This document shows positions 7,045-14,374 of a DNA stretch of 18,936 nt, piece by piece (position 1 is the first letter of the stretch; every line of letters starts with the position of its first letter). The stretch is from positions 1 through 18,936 of the forward strand of contig NZ_SPQM01000096.1 of NCBI RefSeq assembly GCF_004570345.1. The letters are read 5' to 3'. The position numbers and the translations under genes were made by a program. The stretch is from Blastococcus sp. CT_GayMR20. Its GTDB lineage: Bacteria; Actinomycetota; Actinomycetes; Mycobacteriales; Geodermatophilaceae. The notes beneath the pieces are model-generated. The model had not been told where the DNA came from. It did no database searches and saw only the letters and a program-made list of their open reading frames with translations.

Positions 7045-8364
7045 TCACGGGACGGCGTCGAGGACCTCGTCCCTCGTGAAGCCCAGCACCTGGAGCACGG
7101 CGTCCAGGTAGGGCTGGTTGAGCGCGGTGTGCGCCTGCTCCCGCACGAAGGGCTTGGCGTTGAACGCGATGCCGAGGCCGGCGGTGTTGAGCATGTCGAG
7201 GTCGTTGGCGCCGTCGCCGACCGCCACCGTCTGCTCCAGCGGGATCCCGTACTGCTCGGCGAAGCGGGCCAGCGCCCGGGCCTTCCCCGGCCGGTCGACG
7301 ATCTCCCCCACCAGGCCGCCGGTGAGCCTGCCGTCGACGACCTCGAGGGTGTTGGCGGCGGCGAAGTCCAGCCCGAGGGTCTCGGCGAGCGGGTCGGTGA
7401 TCTGGGTGAATCCGCCGCTGACGATGCCGCACCGGAAGCCGAGCCGCTGCAGGGTGCGGATCAGGGTGCGCGCCCCCGGCGTCAGGACCAGCGCCTCCCG
7501 CACCTCGTCGAGCACCTCCACGGGCAGCCCCTCGAGGACGGCGACCCGCGCGCGCAGCGACTCGGCGAAGTCCAGCTCGCCGTTCATGGCTGCCGCGGTG
7601 ATCCGCGCGACCTCGGCCGCCCGCCCGGCCCGGGCCGCGAGCTCGTCGATGACCTCGCCGCGGACGAGCGTCGAGTCCACGTCCAGCACGATCAGCCGCT
7701 TGCTACGGCGGGCCAGGCCGACCTGCTCCACGGCGATGTCGGCCCCGGTCGCCGCGGCGACGGCGGCGAGCGCAGTGCGCAGCTCGGTCGCCTCCGCGCC
7801 GGAGACGGTGAGCTCGAAGCTGGTGACCGGGTAGTCCGAGAGCCGCCGGATCGCATCGATGTTGCCGCCGATCCCGGCGATGGCCGTTGCCGCCCCCGCG
7901 ACGGCGTCCGGCGGGACGGGGCGGCCCAGGACGATCACGTGGTGCGGCCGGCCGGTGGCGGAGGGCGCCGGCTCCGGACCCGATGCCGACTCCACCGCGA
8001 CGTCGACGCCGGTGGCTGCCGCGACGTCGGCGGCCAGGCCGGAGAGGTGCTTGAGCAGCGCCGCCTCCTCCGCACCGGGATCGAGGGCCGCGACGACGAC
8101 GCCCAGCACGAGGTGGCCGTGGACGACGACCTGCTCGACGTCGAGGACCTCCACAGCCGGGGCGCCGTCCGCCGGATCGGCGAGCGCGGAGAACAGCCGG
8201 GCCGTGACCCCGGGCCGGTCCGCGCCGGAGACGGTGAGCAGCGCCCGCGCGGGAAGCGCTGCGGGGGCCGCCAGGGGGCGGGGGGTCGGATCGAGCGGTG
8301 AAAGGACCCCCTTCCCCCCACCCCTCGCACGCTCGGGGCGGGGCCCTGAAGGGGGCCGTTCCAC
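7045..8364 (-). CDS. serB: Phosphoserine phosphatase with N-terminal ACT domains (SerB2 type)
   Basis: Last step of serine synthesis: phosphoserine to serine, by a HAD-family phosphatase. With the GTG at 8364 as start it has 439 residues: an unusual Pro/Arg/Gly-rich leader (1-40), ACT-like domains at about 42-125 and 142-215, then the phosphatase. The nucleophile motif is D228-V-D230-S-T, SGGF is at 316-319, K361 lies in DRPGKA, and GDGAND at 383-388. Between the GTG and the first ACT strand (ALLTVSG) there is no ATG, GTG or TTG in frame, so the start is well constrained; GGAGG lies 10 bases upstream. Codons 3-22 are supplied by palindromic repeat copy C. It follows ctaD by 26 bases, the same order as in mycobacteria. 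Confidence 0.93.
   Translation of the reverse strand: MERPPSGPRPERARGGGKGVLSPLDPTPRPLAAPAALPARALLTVSGADRPGVTARLFSALADPADGAPAVEVLDVEQVVVHGHLVLGVVVAALDPGAEEAALLKHLSGLAADVAAATGVDVAVESASGPEPAPSATGRPHHVIVLGRPVPPDAVAGAATAIAGIGGNIDAIRRLSDYPVTSFELTVSGAEATELRTALAAVAAATGADIAVEQVGLARRSKRLIVLDVDSTLVRGEVIDELAARAGRAAEVARITAAAMNGELDFAESLRARVAVLEGLPVEVLDEVREALVLTPGARTLIRTLQRLGFRCGIVSGGFTQITDPLAETLGLDFAAANTLEVVDGRLTGGLVGEIVDRPGKARALARFAEQYGIPLEQTVAVGDGANDLDMLNTAGLGIAFNAKPFVREQAHTALNQPYLDAVLQVLGFTRDEVLDAVP
8299..8357 (-). repeat. Palindromic repeat, copy C, inside the serB coding start
   Basis: Read on the minus strand, outer arms CCCCCTTC and GAAGGGGG enclose an inner stem CCCGCCCC/GGGGTGGG with loop GAGCGTGCGA. 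It corresponds to SerB residues 3-22, giving the Pro/Arg/Gly-rich stretch RPPSGPRPERARGGGKGVLS. Its orientation relative to transcription is opposite to copies A and D. Confidence 0.85.
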
Positions 8365-8390
8365 GTCGCCTCGGCCTCCGGTCGAGTCGA

Positions 8391-10142
8391 TCAGGTCGGG
8401 TCGGGGTCGTTCGGGCCCTGGCGCGGGCCCGTCCCGTCCACCAGCTCGCTCGCGTACGGCGCGTGCCGCTTGCCCGAGTGCGCCTCGTCCTGCAGCCGCT
8501 GGAGCATGTGCGGGTAGTGCGCCTCGAACGCGGGCCGCTCCGAGCGGATCTTCGGGATCTCGGTGAAGTTGTGCCGCGGCGGCGGCGACGACGTCGCCCA
8601 CTCCAGCGAGTTGCCGTGACCCCACGGGTCGTCGCGCAGGGCCAGCTGCCCGTACTTCCACGACTTCACGACGTTGTAGAGGAACGGGATCGTCGAGGCG
8701 CCCAGGATGAAGGACCCGATGGTCGAGATCGTGTTCAGGGTGGTGAACGTGTCGGTCGGCAGGTAGTCCACGTACCGGCGGGGCATGCCCTCGTTGCCCA
8801 GCCAGTGCTGCACGAGGAACGTGGCGTGGAAGCCGACGAACGTCATCCAGAAGTGCAGCTTGCCGATCCGCTCGTCCATCATCCGGCCGCACATCTTCGG
8901 GAACCAGAAGTAGATGCCGGCGTAGGCGGCGAACACGACGGTGCCGAAGACGACGTAGTGGAAGTGCGCGACGACGAAGTAGCTGTCGCTGACGTGCCAG
9001 TCCAGCGGCGGGCTGGCCAGCAGGACGCCGGTCAGACCCCCGAGGAGGAAGGTGACCATGAAGCCGATCGACCACAGCATCGGCGTCTCGAAGGTCAGCT
9101 GCCCCCGCCACATGCTGCCGATCCAGTTGAAGAACTTGATGCCGGTCGGCACGGCGATCAGGTAGGTCAGGAACGCGAAGAAGGGCAGGAGCACGGCGCC
9201 GGTCGCGTACATGTGGTGGGCCCACACCGCGAGGGAGAGCGCGCCGATCGCCAGCGTCGCGAAGACCATCCCCTTGTAGCCGAACAGCGGCTTGCGGCTG
9301 AAGACCGGGATGATCTCGGTGATGATGCCGAAGAACGGCAGCGCGATGATGTAGACCTCGGGGTGCCCGAAGAACCAGAACAGGTGCTGCCACAGCATCG
9401 GCCCGCCGTTCTCGTCGGAGTAGACGAGAGCGCCGAGGTTGCGGTCGGCCAGCAGCCCGAACAGGGCCGCGGTCAGGATCGGGAACGCCAGCAGGATCAG
9501 GACGCTGGTGACGAGCGCGTTCCAGGTGAAGATCGGCATCCGGAACAGCGTCATGCCGGGCGCGCGGAGGCACACGATCGTGGCGATGAAGTTGACGCCA
9601 CCGAGGATCGTGCCCAGACCACCTACCGCCAGGCCGGCGATCCAGAGGTTCCCACCGGCACCCGGGGAGTTCGTGACGTCCGAGAGCGGCGTGTAGGCGG
9701 TCCAGCCGAAGTCGGCCGCGCCACCGGGTGTCAGGAAACCCGACATCGCGATGAGGCCACCGAAGAGGAACAGCCAGTACGAGAAGGCGTTCAGCCGCGG
9801 GAACGCCACGTCGGGAGCGCCGATCTGCAGCGGCATGATCAGGTTCGCGAACGCGAAGAACAGCGGCGTCGCGAACAGCAGCAGCATCACGGTGCCGTGC
9901 ATCGTGAACAGCTGGTTGTACTGCTCCGGCGACAGGAACTGCAGCCCCGGCCTCGCCAGCTCGCCGCGCATCAGCATGGCCATCAGCCCACCCGCGATGA
10001 AGAACGCGAACGAGGTGACCAGGTACATCAGGCCGATGGTCTTGTGGTCGGTGGTCCGCAGCAGGTTCGACAGCCGCGAGCCCTTCTCGACCACGCGGGC
10101 CGGGCTCGGCCGGCTCACGATGGGCGCAGGCGCAATCGTCAC
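8391..10142 (-). CDS. ctaD: Cytochrome c oxidase subunit I (aa3 type)
   Basis: Catalytic heme-copper subunit of the terminal oxidase in the cytoplasmic membrane; 583 residues and about twelve membrane helices. Heme and copper ligands are all visible: H82 (FTMHGT) and H395 for heme a, H393 (VVAHFHY) for heme a3, H260 with the cross-linking Y264 (GHPEVY), and H309-H310 (WAHHMY) for CuB. The long hydrophilic C-terminus ([20 protein letters not shown]) is typical of actinobacteria. I start it at the GTG at 10142, giving an N-terminus [10 protein letters not shown], because TAAGCT ends 7 bases before it; the open frame further upstream has no family similarity. serB follows. Subunits II and III are not in this window. 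Confidence 0.97.
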   Translation of the reverse strand: MTIAPAPIVSRPSPARVVEKGSRLSNLLRTTDHKTIGLMYLVTSFAFFIAGGLMAMLMRGELARPGLQFLSPEQYNQLFTMHGTVMLLLFATPLFFAFANLIMPLQIGAPDVAFPRLNAFSYWLFLFGGLIAMSGFLTPGGAADFGWTAYTPLSDVTNSPGAGGNLWIAGLAVGGLGTILGGVNFIATIVCLRAPGMTLFRMPIFTWNALVTSVLILLAFPILTAALFGLLADRNLGALVYSDENGGPMLWQHLFWFFGHPEVYIIALPFFGIITEIIPVFSRKPLFGYKGMVFATLAIGALSLAVWAHHMYATGAVLLPFFAFLTYLIAVPTGIKFFNWIGSMWRGQLTFETPMLWSIGFMVTFLLGGLTGVLLASPPLDWHVSDSYFVVAHFHYVVFGTVVFAAYAGIYFWFPKMCGRMMDERIGKLHFWMTFVGFHATFLVQHWLGNEGMPRRYVDYLPTDTFTTLNTISTIGSFILGASTIPFLYNVVKSWKYGQLALRDDPWGHGNSLEWATSSPPPRHNFTEIPKIRSERPAFEAHYPHMLQRLQDEAHSGKRHAPYASELVDGTGPRQGPNDPDPT

Positions 10143-10149
10143 GCCCGGG

Positions 10150-10155
10150 AGCTTA
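10150..10155 (-). promoter_or_regulatory. -10 box of ctaD, leaderless start (TAAGCT)
   Basis: TAAGCT reads toward ctaD and is followed by cccgggc (7 bases) and the GTG at 10142. No ribosome-binding site is present. The 89-base gap up to the methyltransferase stop shows no convincing -35. Confidence 0.6.
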
Positions 10156-10231
10156 GACGAGGCTCCGCCGGCACCTCGGGCGGACAGGTCAGGCGCGCCG
10201 ACGGCCCGCGTCCTGCCTGGCCGGAGCCGCC

Positions 10232-11080
10232 TCAGCCGGCGGGGCGGTAGGTGCCGATGTCGACGGAGACCGTTACACCCACCGGCTCGGGAAGGGCGGC
10301 GAGGGACGACGCCAGCGCCGCTGGGTCGAGGTGCCGGGCGTGCGGCCCCATGCCGACCAGCGTGGCGACCGCCGCCCGGTCCAGCCGGAGCTCCTGGCGG
10401 AAGGCGGACGATCCGACCGGCACCAGGTGCGGCTCGAGTGTCCCCGCGAGCCGGGTGGCCTTGTCGGGGTCGACGCGCAGCAGGCCCAGCGGCCCGACGA
10501 TCTCGGCCAGGTGATCGGACGCCGGGGTGACGACGACGAGCCGCCCGCCCGGGGCGAGCACGCGGGCGATCTCCGGCCCGTTGCGCGGCGCGAAGACGAC
10601 GAGCACCCGGTCGACGGCCGCCTCGGCGACGGGCAGCCCCGCCCAGGTGTCCGCGACGACGGAGACCGCGCGGGGGTGCGCCCGCGCGGCGCGGCGGGCG
10701 GCGTAGCGGGAGGAGTCGAGGACGACGCCCACCGCGTCGGGCAGCCGGTCCAGCGCGCCGGCGAGGTGGTGGCCGGTGCCGCCCCCGAGGTCGAGCAGCG
10801 TCGTCCCGTCCACGGCGTCCGCGATCGCGCCGGTGAGCCCGGCGTAGTGGCCGGCCTCGAGGAAGGAGACCCGGTCGGCGACCATCTCCGCCGAATCGCC
10901 GGACGGCGGCCGGTGGCCGGGCGGCAGCAGGCTGATGTGCCCCTGCCGGGCGCGGTCGAAGAGGTGCCCGCCGGCGCAGCGGAGGGCGGACGCGTCGGCC
11001 ACCGGTGCGAGCGCCGCGGCACACACGGGGCAGGCGAGCAGGGCCACCGCCCGGTGGTCGAGCGGAGGGCGGGTGCTCAC
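10232..11080 (-). CDS. RlmA-type 23S rRNA (guanine-N1) methyltransferase
   Basis: A 282-residue SAM-dependent methyltransferase with the N-terminal zinc ribbon of the RlmA/TlrB family: C17-P-V-C20, C35 and H39 ([15 protein letters not shown]). The SAM loop is DLGGGTG at 97-103, followed by [19 protein letters not shown]. Enzymes of this family methylate guanine 745 or 748 in helix 35 of 23S rRNA, and some give resistance to macrolides such as tylosin. The sequence does not say which target applies. The GTG start at 11080 overlaps the stop of the phosphoesterase gene as GTGA, so the two are translationally coupled. Confidence 0.85.
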   Translation of the reverse strand: MSTRPPLDHRAVALLACPVCAAALAPVADASALRCAGGHLFDRARQGHISLLPPGHRPPSGDSAEMVADRVSFLEAGHYAGLTGAIADAVDGTTLLDLGGGTGHHLAGALDRLPDAVGVVLDSSRYAARRAARAHPRAVSVVADTWAGLPVAEAAVDRVLVVFAPRNGPEIARVLAPGGRLVVVTPASDHLAEIVGPLGLLRVDPDKATRLAGTLEPHLVPVGSSAFRQELRLDRAAVATLVGMGPHARHLDPAALASSLAALPEPVGVTVSVDIGTYRPAG

Positions 11081-11586
11081 GTCCGCGGAGGGACCGCGTG
11101 GAAGGTGACGTCCGTGAGTTCGCCGTCCGCCGCGGTCGCGGTCACGTACGTGCCGTGCGGCTGCCGGCGCCGGTCGGTCGGCGACCCCGGGTTGATCAGC
11201 CGCAGACCGGTCGGCGCCGTCGTGTCCCAGGGGATGTGGCTGTGCCCGAACACGAGGATGTCGGTGTCGGGATAGCGGGCGGCGCAGCGCAGCTCGCGCC
11301 CCTTCGCGTCGCCGGTCTCGTGGACGACGGCGAACCGGATGCCCTCGATCTCGGCGTGCGCGACCTCCGGCAGCCGTCGGCGGAAGGGCCCGTGGTCGTT
11401 GTTGCCGTAGACCGCCACGAGCCGGCGCGACCGCTCCTCGAACCGGTCCAGCAGGGCGATGTCCACCCAGTCGCCGGCGTGGATCACGACGTCGGCGTCG
11501 TCGATCGCGGCCCACAGGGAATGAGGTAGGTCACGCGCCCGCTTCGGGACGTGCGTGTCCGAGGTGAACACCAGCGAAACAGGCAC
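11077..11586 (-). CDS. YfcE/MJ0936-type metallophosphoesterase
   Basis: A 169-residue calcineurin-fold phosphodiesterase. Metal ligands follow the family order: D10-T-H12 (TSDTH), D39 (HAGDW), N63 (YGNNDH), H89 (VVHETGD), and H115 and H117 (FGHSH). The close of the fold, [10 protein letters not shown], is also typical. The physiological substrate is unknown. The GTG at 11586 is the best start ([12 protein letters not shown]); the frame stays open further upstream, but those residues do not belong to the fold and would overlap the divergent MFS promoter region. The 3' end overlaps the methyltransferase start by four bases. Confidence 0.85.
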   Translation of the reverse strand: MPVSLVFTSDTHVPKRARDLPHSLWAAIDDADVVIHAGDWVDIALLDRFEERSRRLVAVYGNNDHGPFRRRLPEVAHAEIEGIRFAVVHETGDAKGRELRCAARYPDTDILVFGHSHIPWDTTAPTGLRLINPGSPTDRRRQPHGTYVTATAADGELTDVTFHAVPPRT

Positions 11587-11607
11587 GACGACATGGTTGC
11601 AGGCCGA

Positions 11608-11613
11608 TACGTT
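11608..11613 (+). promoter_or_regulatory. Likely -10 box of the MFS exporter gene (TACGTT)
   Basis: TACGTT in the string CCGATACGTT, identical to the box before the gene at 3935. Transcription would start near 11620, giving a leader of about 43 bases. That leader begins with a hairpin, GGCCGG/CCGGCC (11620-11625 and 11630-11635), and contains the TGAGGA ribosome site. Confidence 0.45.
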
Positions 11614-11662
11614 CTGCCCGGCCGGCGATCCGGCCCATCCGTTCGAACCCTGAGGACGCTCC

Positions 11663-13213
11663 GTGACCGACCCCTCCCCCATGACGGCTGACGCCGGCGG
11701 GACGACCCCTGCCGAGGAGCCCTACGAGAAGCGCTGGCTGGCGCTCGCCGTCATCGCCGTGACCGTCCTGCTGGTGATCCTGGACGCGACGATCGTCAAC
11801 ATCGCCCTACCGGCCGTCTCCGCCGACCTCGGTATCGACGCGGCGAGCCAGCAGTGGATCGTCACCGCCTACACGCTGACCTTCGGCGGCCTCCTCCTGC
11901 TCGGGGGCCGCATCGCCGACTTCTGGGGCCGCAAGCGCACCTACCTGGTCGGTGCCGGCGGGTTCGCCGTGGCCTCCGCGCTCGGTGGGCTCGCCCAGAA
12001 CGAGGCGATGCTGTTCGCCGCCCGCGCCCTCCAGGGTGCCTTCGGGGCACTGCTCGCCCCCGCCTCGCTCGCGCTGCTGACCGTCCTCTTCACCGACACC
12101 AGGGAGCGGGCGAAGGCCTTCGCCGTCTACGGCGCCATCGCCGGTGGCGGGTCGGCCGTCGGCCTCCTGCTCGGAGGCGTGCTGACCGAGTACGCCGACT
12201 GGCGCTGGTGCTTCTGGGTCAACCTGCCCGTCGCGATCTTCGCCATCCTCGCCGCCATCCCGATCGTGCCGGAGAGCAAGGCGCCCGGTGACACGAGCTA
12301 CGACATCCCCGGCGCCGTGCTGATCACCCTGGGACTGGCCTCCGTCGTCTACGGGTTCACGCGGGTCGCCATGGAAGCGCAGGAGAACGCACAGCCCGGC
12401 GGCAGCGGGGAGAGCGGCTGGACCGAGCCGCTGGCCCTGCTGTTCATCGGTGGCGGGCTGCTGCTGGTCGCCGCCTTCGTCGTCCTCGAGCTGCGGACCA
12501 GGAACCCGCTGCTGCCGATGCGCATCGTGCTGGACCGCAACCGGGGTGGCGCCTACCTGACGTCGACCTTCGTCGGCGCCGGCCTGATCGGTGCCTTCTT
12601 CTTCCTCAGCCTCTACTTCCAGCAGGTGCTCGGGTACAAGCCGGTGGAGGCGGGCTTCGCCTCGCTGCCCACCACGCTGGGTGTGCTCATCTCGGCCGGC
12701 CTTGCCAGCGCCCTGGTGCCAAAGGTCGGTCCACGGCCGGTCATGGTGGTCGGCGGGCTGCTGGCCGCCGGCGGGCTGTTCCTCATGTCCTTCCTCGACA
12801 TCGACACCGGGTTCTGGGAACTGGCCTTCCCCGGCCAGCTGCTGCTGGGCCTCGGCCTCGGCTTCACGTTCGTGCCGTTGTCGAACCTGGCGCTCGTGGG
12901 GGCCGGCGTGCACGACGCGGGGGCCGCGAGCGCCATGCTCAACGCGACGCAGCAGGTCGGCGCCTCGATCGGCACGGCCCTGCTGGCCACCCTGTCGGTG
13001 GGCGCGATCACCGACTACTTCACCGACGCCGCCATGTCGGGGCGCGACCCGGCCACCGATTCGCTGGTCGGGCTCGAGGCGCAGGTGGCCGGCTACACCA
13101 CGGCCTTCACCTGGGCGGCGGCGCTGCTCGTCGTCGGCGCGCTGGTCTCCGCGGTCCTGATCAAGGCAACCAAGGAGGACCTGCCGACCGACGCGGTCGT
13201 GCACGCCGGCTGA
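11663..13213 (+). CDS. MFS drug/proton antiporter, DHA2 (EmrB/QacA) family, 14 helices
   Basis: A 516-residue inner-membrane exporter. Diagnostic motifs are LDATIVNIALP in helix 1, motif A as GGRIADFWGRKRTYLVG between helices 2 and 3, the arginine of RALQGAFGALLAP in helix 4, and motif C as GGGSAVGLLLGG in helix 5. Hydrophobic segments number about fourteen, and the late DAGAASAMLNATQQVGASIG is typical of DHA2 proteins. The substrate cannot be read from sequence; hydrophobic cations and antibiotics are usual. The GTG at 11663 has TGAGGA 7 bases upstream; an ATG six codons later is an alternative. No regulator gene is adjacent. Its TGA opens a 25-base palindrome, and it converges on the CtaG-like gene. 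Confidence 0.92.
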   Translation: MTDPSPMTADAGGTTPAEEPYEKRWLALAVIAVTVLLVILDATIVNIALPAVSADLGIDAASQQWIVTAYTLTFGGLLLLGGRIADFWGRKRTYLVGAGGFAVASALGGLAQNEAMLFAARALQGAFGALLAPASLALLTVLFTDTRERAKAFAVYGAIAGGGSAVGLLLGGVLTEYADWRWCFWVNLPVAIFAILAAIPIVPESKAPGDTSYDIPGAVLITLGLASVVYGFTRVAMEAQENAQPGGSGESGWTEPLALLFIGGGLLLVAAFVVLELRTRNPLLPMRIVLDRNRGGAYLTSTFVGAGLIGAFFFLSLYFQQVLGYKPVEAGFASLPTTLGVLISAGLASALVPKVGPRPVMVVGGLLAAGGLFLMSFLDIDTGFWELAFPGQLLLGLGLGFTFVPLSNLALVGAGVHDAGAASAMLNATQQVGASIGTALLATLSVGAITDYFTDAAMSGRDPATDSLVGLEAQVAGYTTAFTWAAALLVVGALVSAVLIKATKEDLPTDAVVHAG

Positions 13214-13235
13214 CGATCAGGTGACCTGATCGTCA
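13211..13235. terminator. Near-perfect 25-base palindrome at the MFS stop codon
   Basis: TGACGATCAGGT and ACCTGATCGTCA are 12-base perfect inverted arms around a single G, and the first three bases are the MFS stop codon. As RNA it would fold with about 10 pairs and a 5-base loop. There is no T-tract. It could be half of a two-way terminator or a DNA-binding palindrome. Confidence 0.5.
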
Positions 13236-13273
13236 GGGGTCCTGGCTCACCGTCGACAGTGAGCCAGGACCCC
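13236..13273. terminator. Perfect 15-bp hairpin between convergent genes (two-way terminator)
   Basis: GGGGTCCTGGCTCAC (13236-13250) and GTGAGCCAGGACCCC (13259-13273) pair without mismatch around an 8-base loop. It lies between the convergent MFS and CtaG-like genes and directly abuts the preceding palindrome. A third copy of GAGCCAGGAC (13281-13290) could compete for the left arm. There is no U-tract, as is common for actinobacterial terminators. Confidence 0.7.
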
Positions 13274-13305
13274 GTCAGCTGAGCCAGGACGAGCGCTGCC
13301 GCGGT

Positions 13306-14262
13306 TCAGCCCTTGTCGGCCATGGCCCGGAGGCGGGCGTTGTAGGCCTCGAGCTCGGCGTCACCGGTCCGGTCGGCGGCGCGGTCCAGCGCCTTGGCCC
13401 GCCGGCCGTCCGAGCTCGCCCACGAGAAGAAGACGACGGCGAGCACGAGGACCGTCGGCAGCTCGCCGAACGCCCACACGATCCCGCCGGCCACACCCTG
13501 GTCGGCGATGGGGTCGATGCCCCACTCCGCCGGTGGGTCGGCGAACGTGTCGACCACCAGCGAGCCGGCCATCATGATCGCCACGCCGAAGAACGCGTGG
13601 AACGGCACCGGCAGGAAGAGCTCGAGCATCCGGCCGGGGTGACTGAGCGTCCGCGGCCACGGGTCCTGCGCCACGATCGGGCCGAAGAACAGCAGCCCGG
13701 TGACCACGAAGTGCGCCAGCATGACCTGGTGCCCGATGGCGTTGCCCATCAGCGCGTCGAACAGCGGCGTGAAGTAGACGCCGTAGAGGCTGGCGATGAA
13801 CAGCGGCACGGTGAAGAGCGGGTGCGAGACGAACCGCGCGAACCGGCTGTGCAGCGCCTCCAGCAGCAGCGCCCGCGGCGCGCCGGCCGCTCCCCGGCCG
13901 CGCGGGAGCGTGCGCAGCGCGAGGGTCACCGGCGCGGCCAGGAGCAGCAGCAGCGGCGTGATCAGCGACAGCACCATGTGCTGGGTCATGTGGACGCTGA
14001 ACAGCACCATGCTGTAGCCGTTGAGCCACGTGCCGGTGACGGCGAACAGCGAGCCGGTCCCGCCGATCCACGCCAGCGTCCGCCACCAGGGCCAGCGCAC
14101 GCCCGTTCGCCGGAGCGTGACGACGGCGGCGAGGTAGATCAGCAGGCCCAGGACGCTGAGCACCGCGAGGGCGGACTCCGGCCCCAGGTGGGGCAGGAAC
14201 ATCCGCCCCCAGGACGGCGGCTCCCCCGGCACCCACATGCCCGAGTGGTGCCCGTGCTCCAC
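13306..14262 (-). CDS. CtaG-like cytochrome c oxidase assembly protein (caa3-CtaG family)
   Basis: A 318-residue membrane protein with about seven helices, matching the CtaG family of Bacillus and actinobacteria, thought to help assemble the copper site of cytochrome c oxidase. Family signatures are HMTQHMVLSLITPLLLLLAAP, SHPLFTVPLFIASLYGVYFT and PFHAFFGVAIMMAG. The histidine-rich N-terminus MEHGHHSGMW may bind metal. The GTG at 14262 has GGAGG about 7 bases upstream; the frame remains open further upstream, but that part reads through repeat copy D. The C-terminal tail (ASSDGRRAKALDRAADR) is cytoplasmic-like. Together with ctaD nearby this fits aerobic respiration, though the two are not in one operon. 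Confidence 0.88.
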   Translation of the reverse strand: MEHGHHSGMWVPGEPPSWGRMFLPHLGPESALAVLSVLGLLIYLAAVVTLRRTGVRWPWWRTLAWIGGTGSLFAVTGTWLNGYSMVLFSVHMTQHMVLSLITPLLLLLAAPVTLALRTLPRGRGAAGAPRALLLEALHSRFARFVSHPLFTVPLFIASLYGVYFTPLFDALMGNAIGHQVMLAHFVVTGLLFFGPIVAQDPWPRTLSHPGRMLELFLPVPFHAFFGVAIMMAGSLVVDTFADPPAEWGIDPIADQGVAGGIVWAFGELPTVLVLAVVFFSWASSDGRRAKALDRAADRTGDAELEAYNARLRAMADKG

Positions 14263-14312
14263 CGATGCCTCCGCTCCTGAACTGGTCCGTGCCTGCACCA
14301 CTGTCCCACCGG

Positions 14313-14374
14313 CGGCCCCGCCCCGGGTCCCACCCTGAGCCTGCGAAGGGTGGGGAGGACGGGGTCCTCTTTCA
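14313..14374 (-). repeat. Palindromic intergenic repeat, copy D
   Basis: Inner stem CCCACCCT/AGGGTGGG is fully Watson-Crick around the loop GAGCCTGCGA; the outer arms CCCCGCCC and GGACGGGG pair with one G-U in the minus-strand RNA. Read on the minus strand it begins TGAAAGAGGACC, and that TGA is the stop codon of the cation diffusion facilitator gene, exactly as copy A begins at the mec stop. Confidence 0.82.

Noticed and set aside
8365..9573. SerB reading frame extended upstream to an 842-residue protein
   Set aside because: The extension runs through ctaD in another frame and has no similarity to known proteins; GTG 8364 with its ribosome site is the sensible start.
10161..10228. GGCTCCG/CGGAGCC inverted repeat between the methyltransferase gene and ctaD
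   Set aside because: Arms of 7 bases are 54 bases apart in GC-rich DNA, which is expected by chance.
6316..10250. Very long plus-strand open frames opposite serB and ctaD (and similar ones opposite pncB, murI and the MFS gene)
   Set aside because: They are antisense shadows common at high G+C; their translations are low-complexity Arg/Gly/Asp/Val-rich and match no family, while the opposite strand encodes complete known enzymes.
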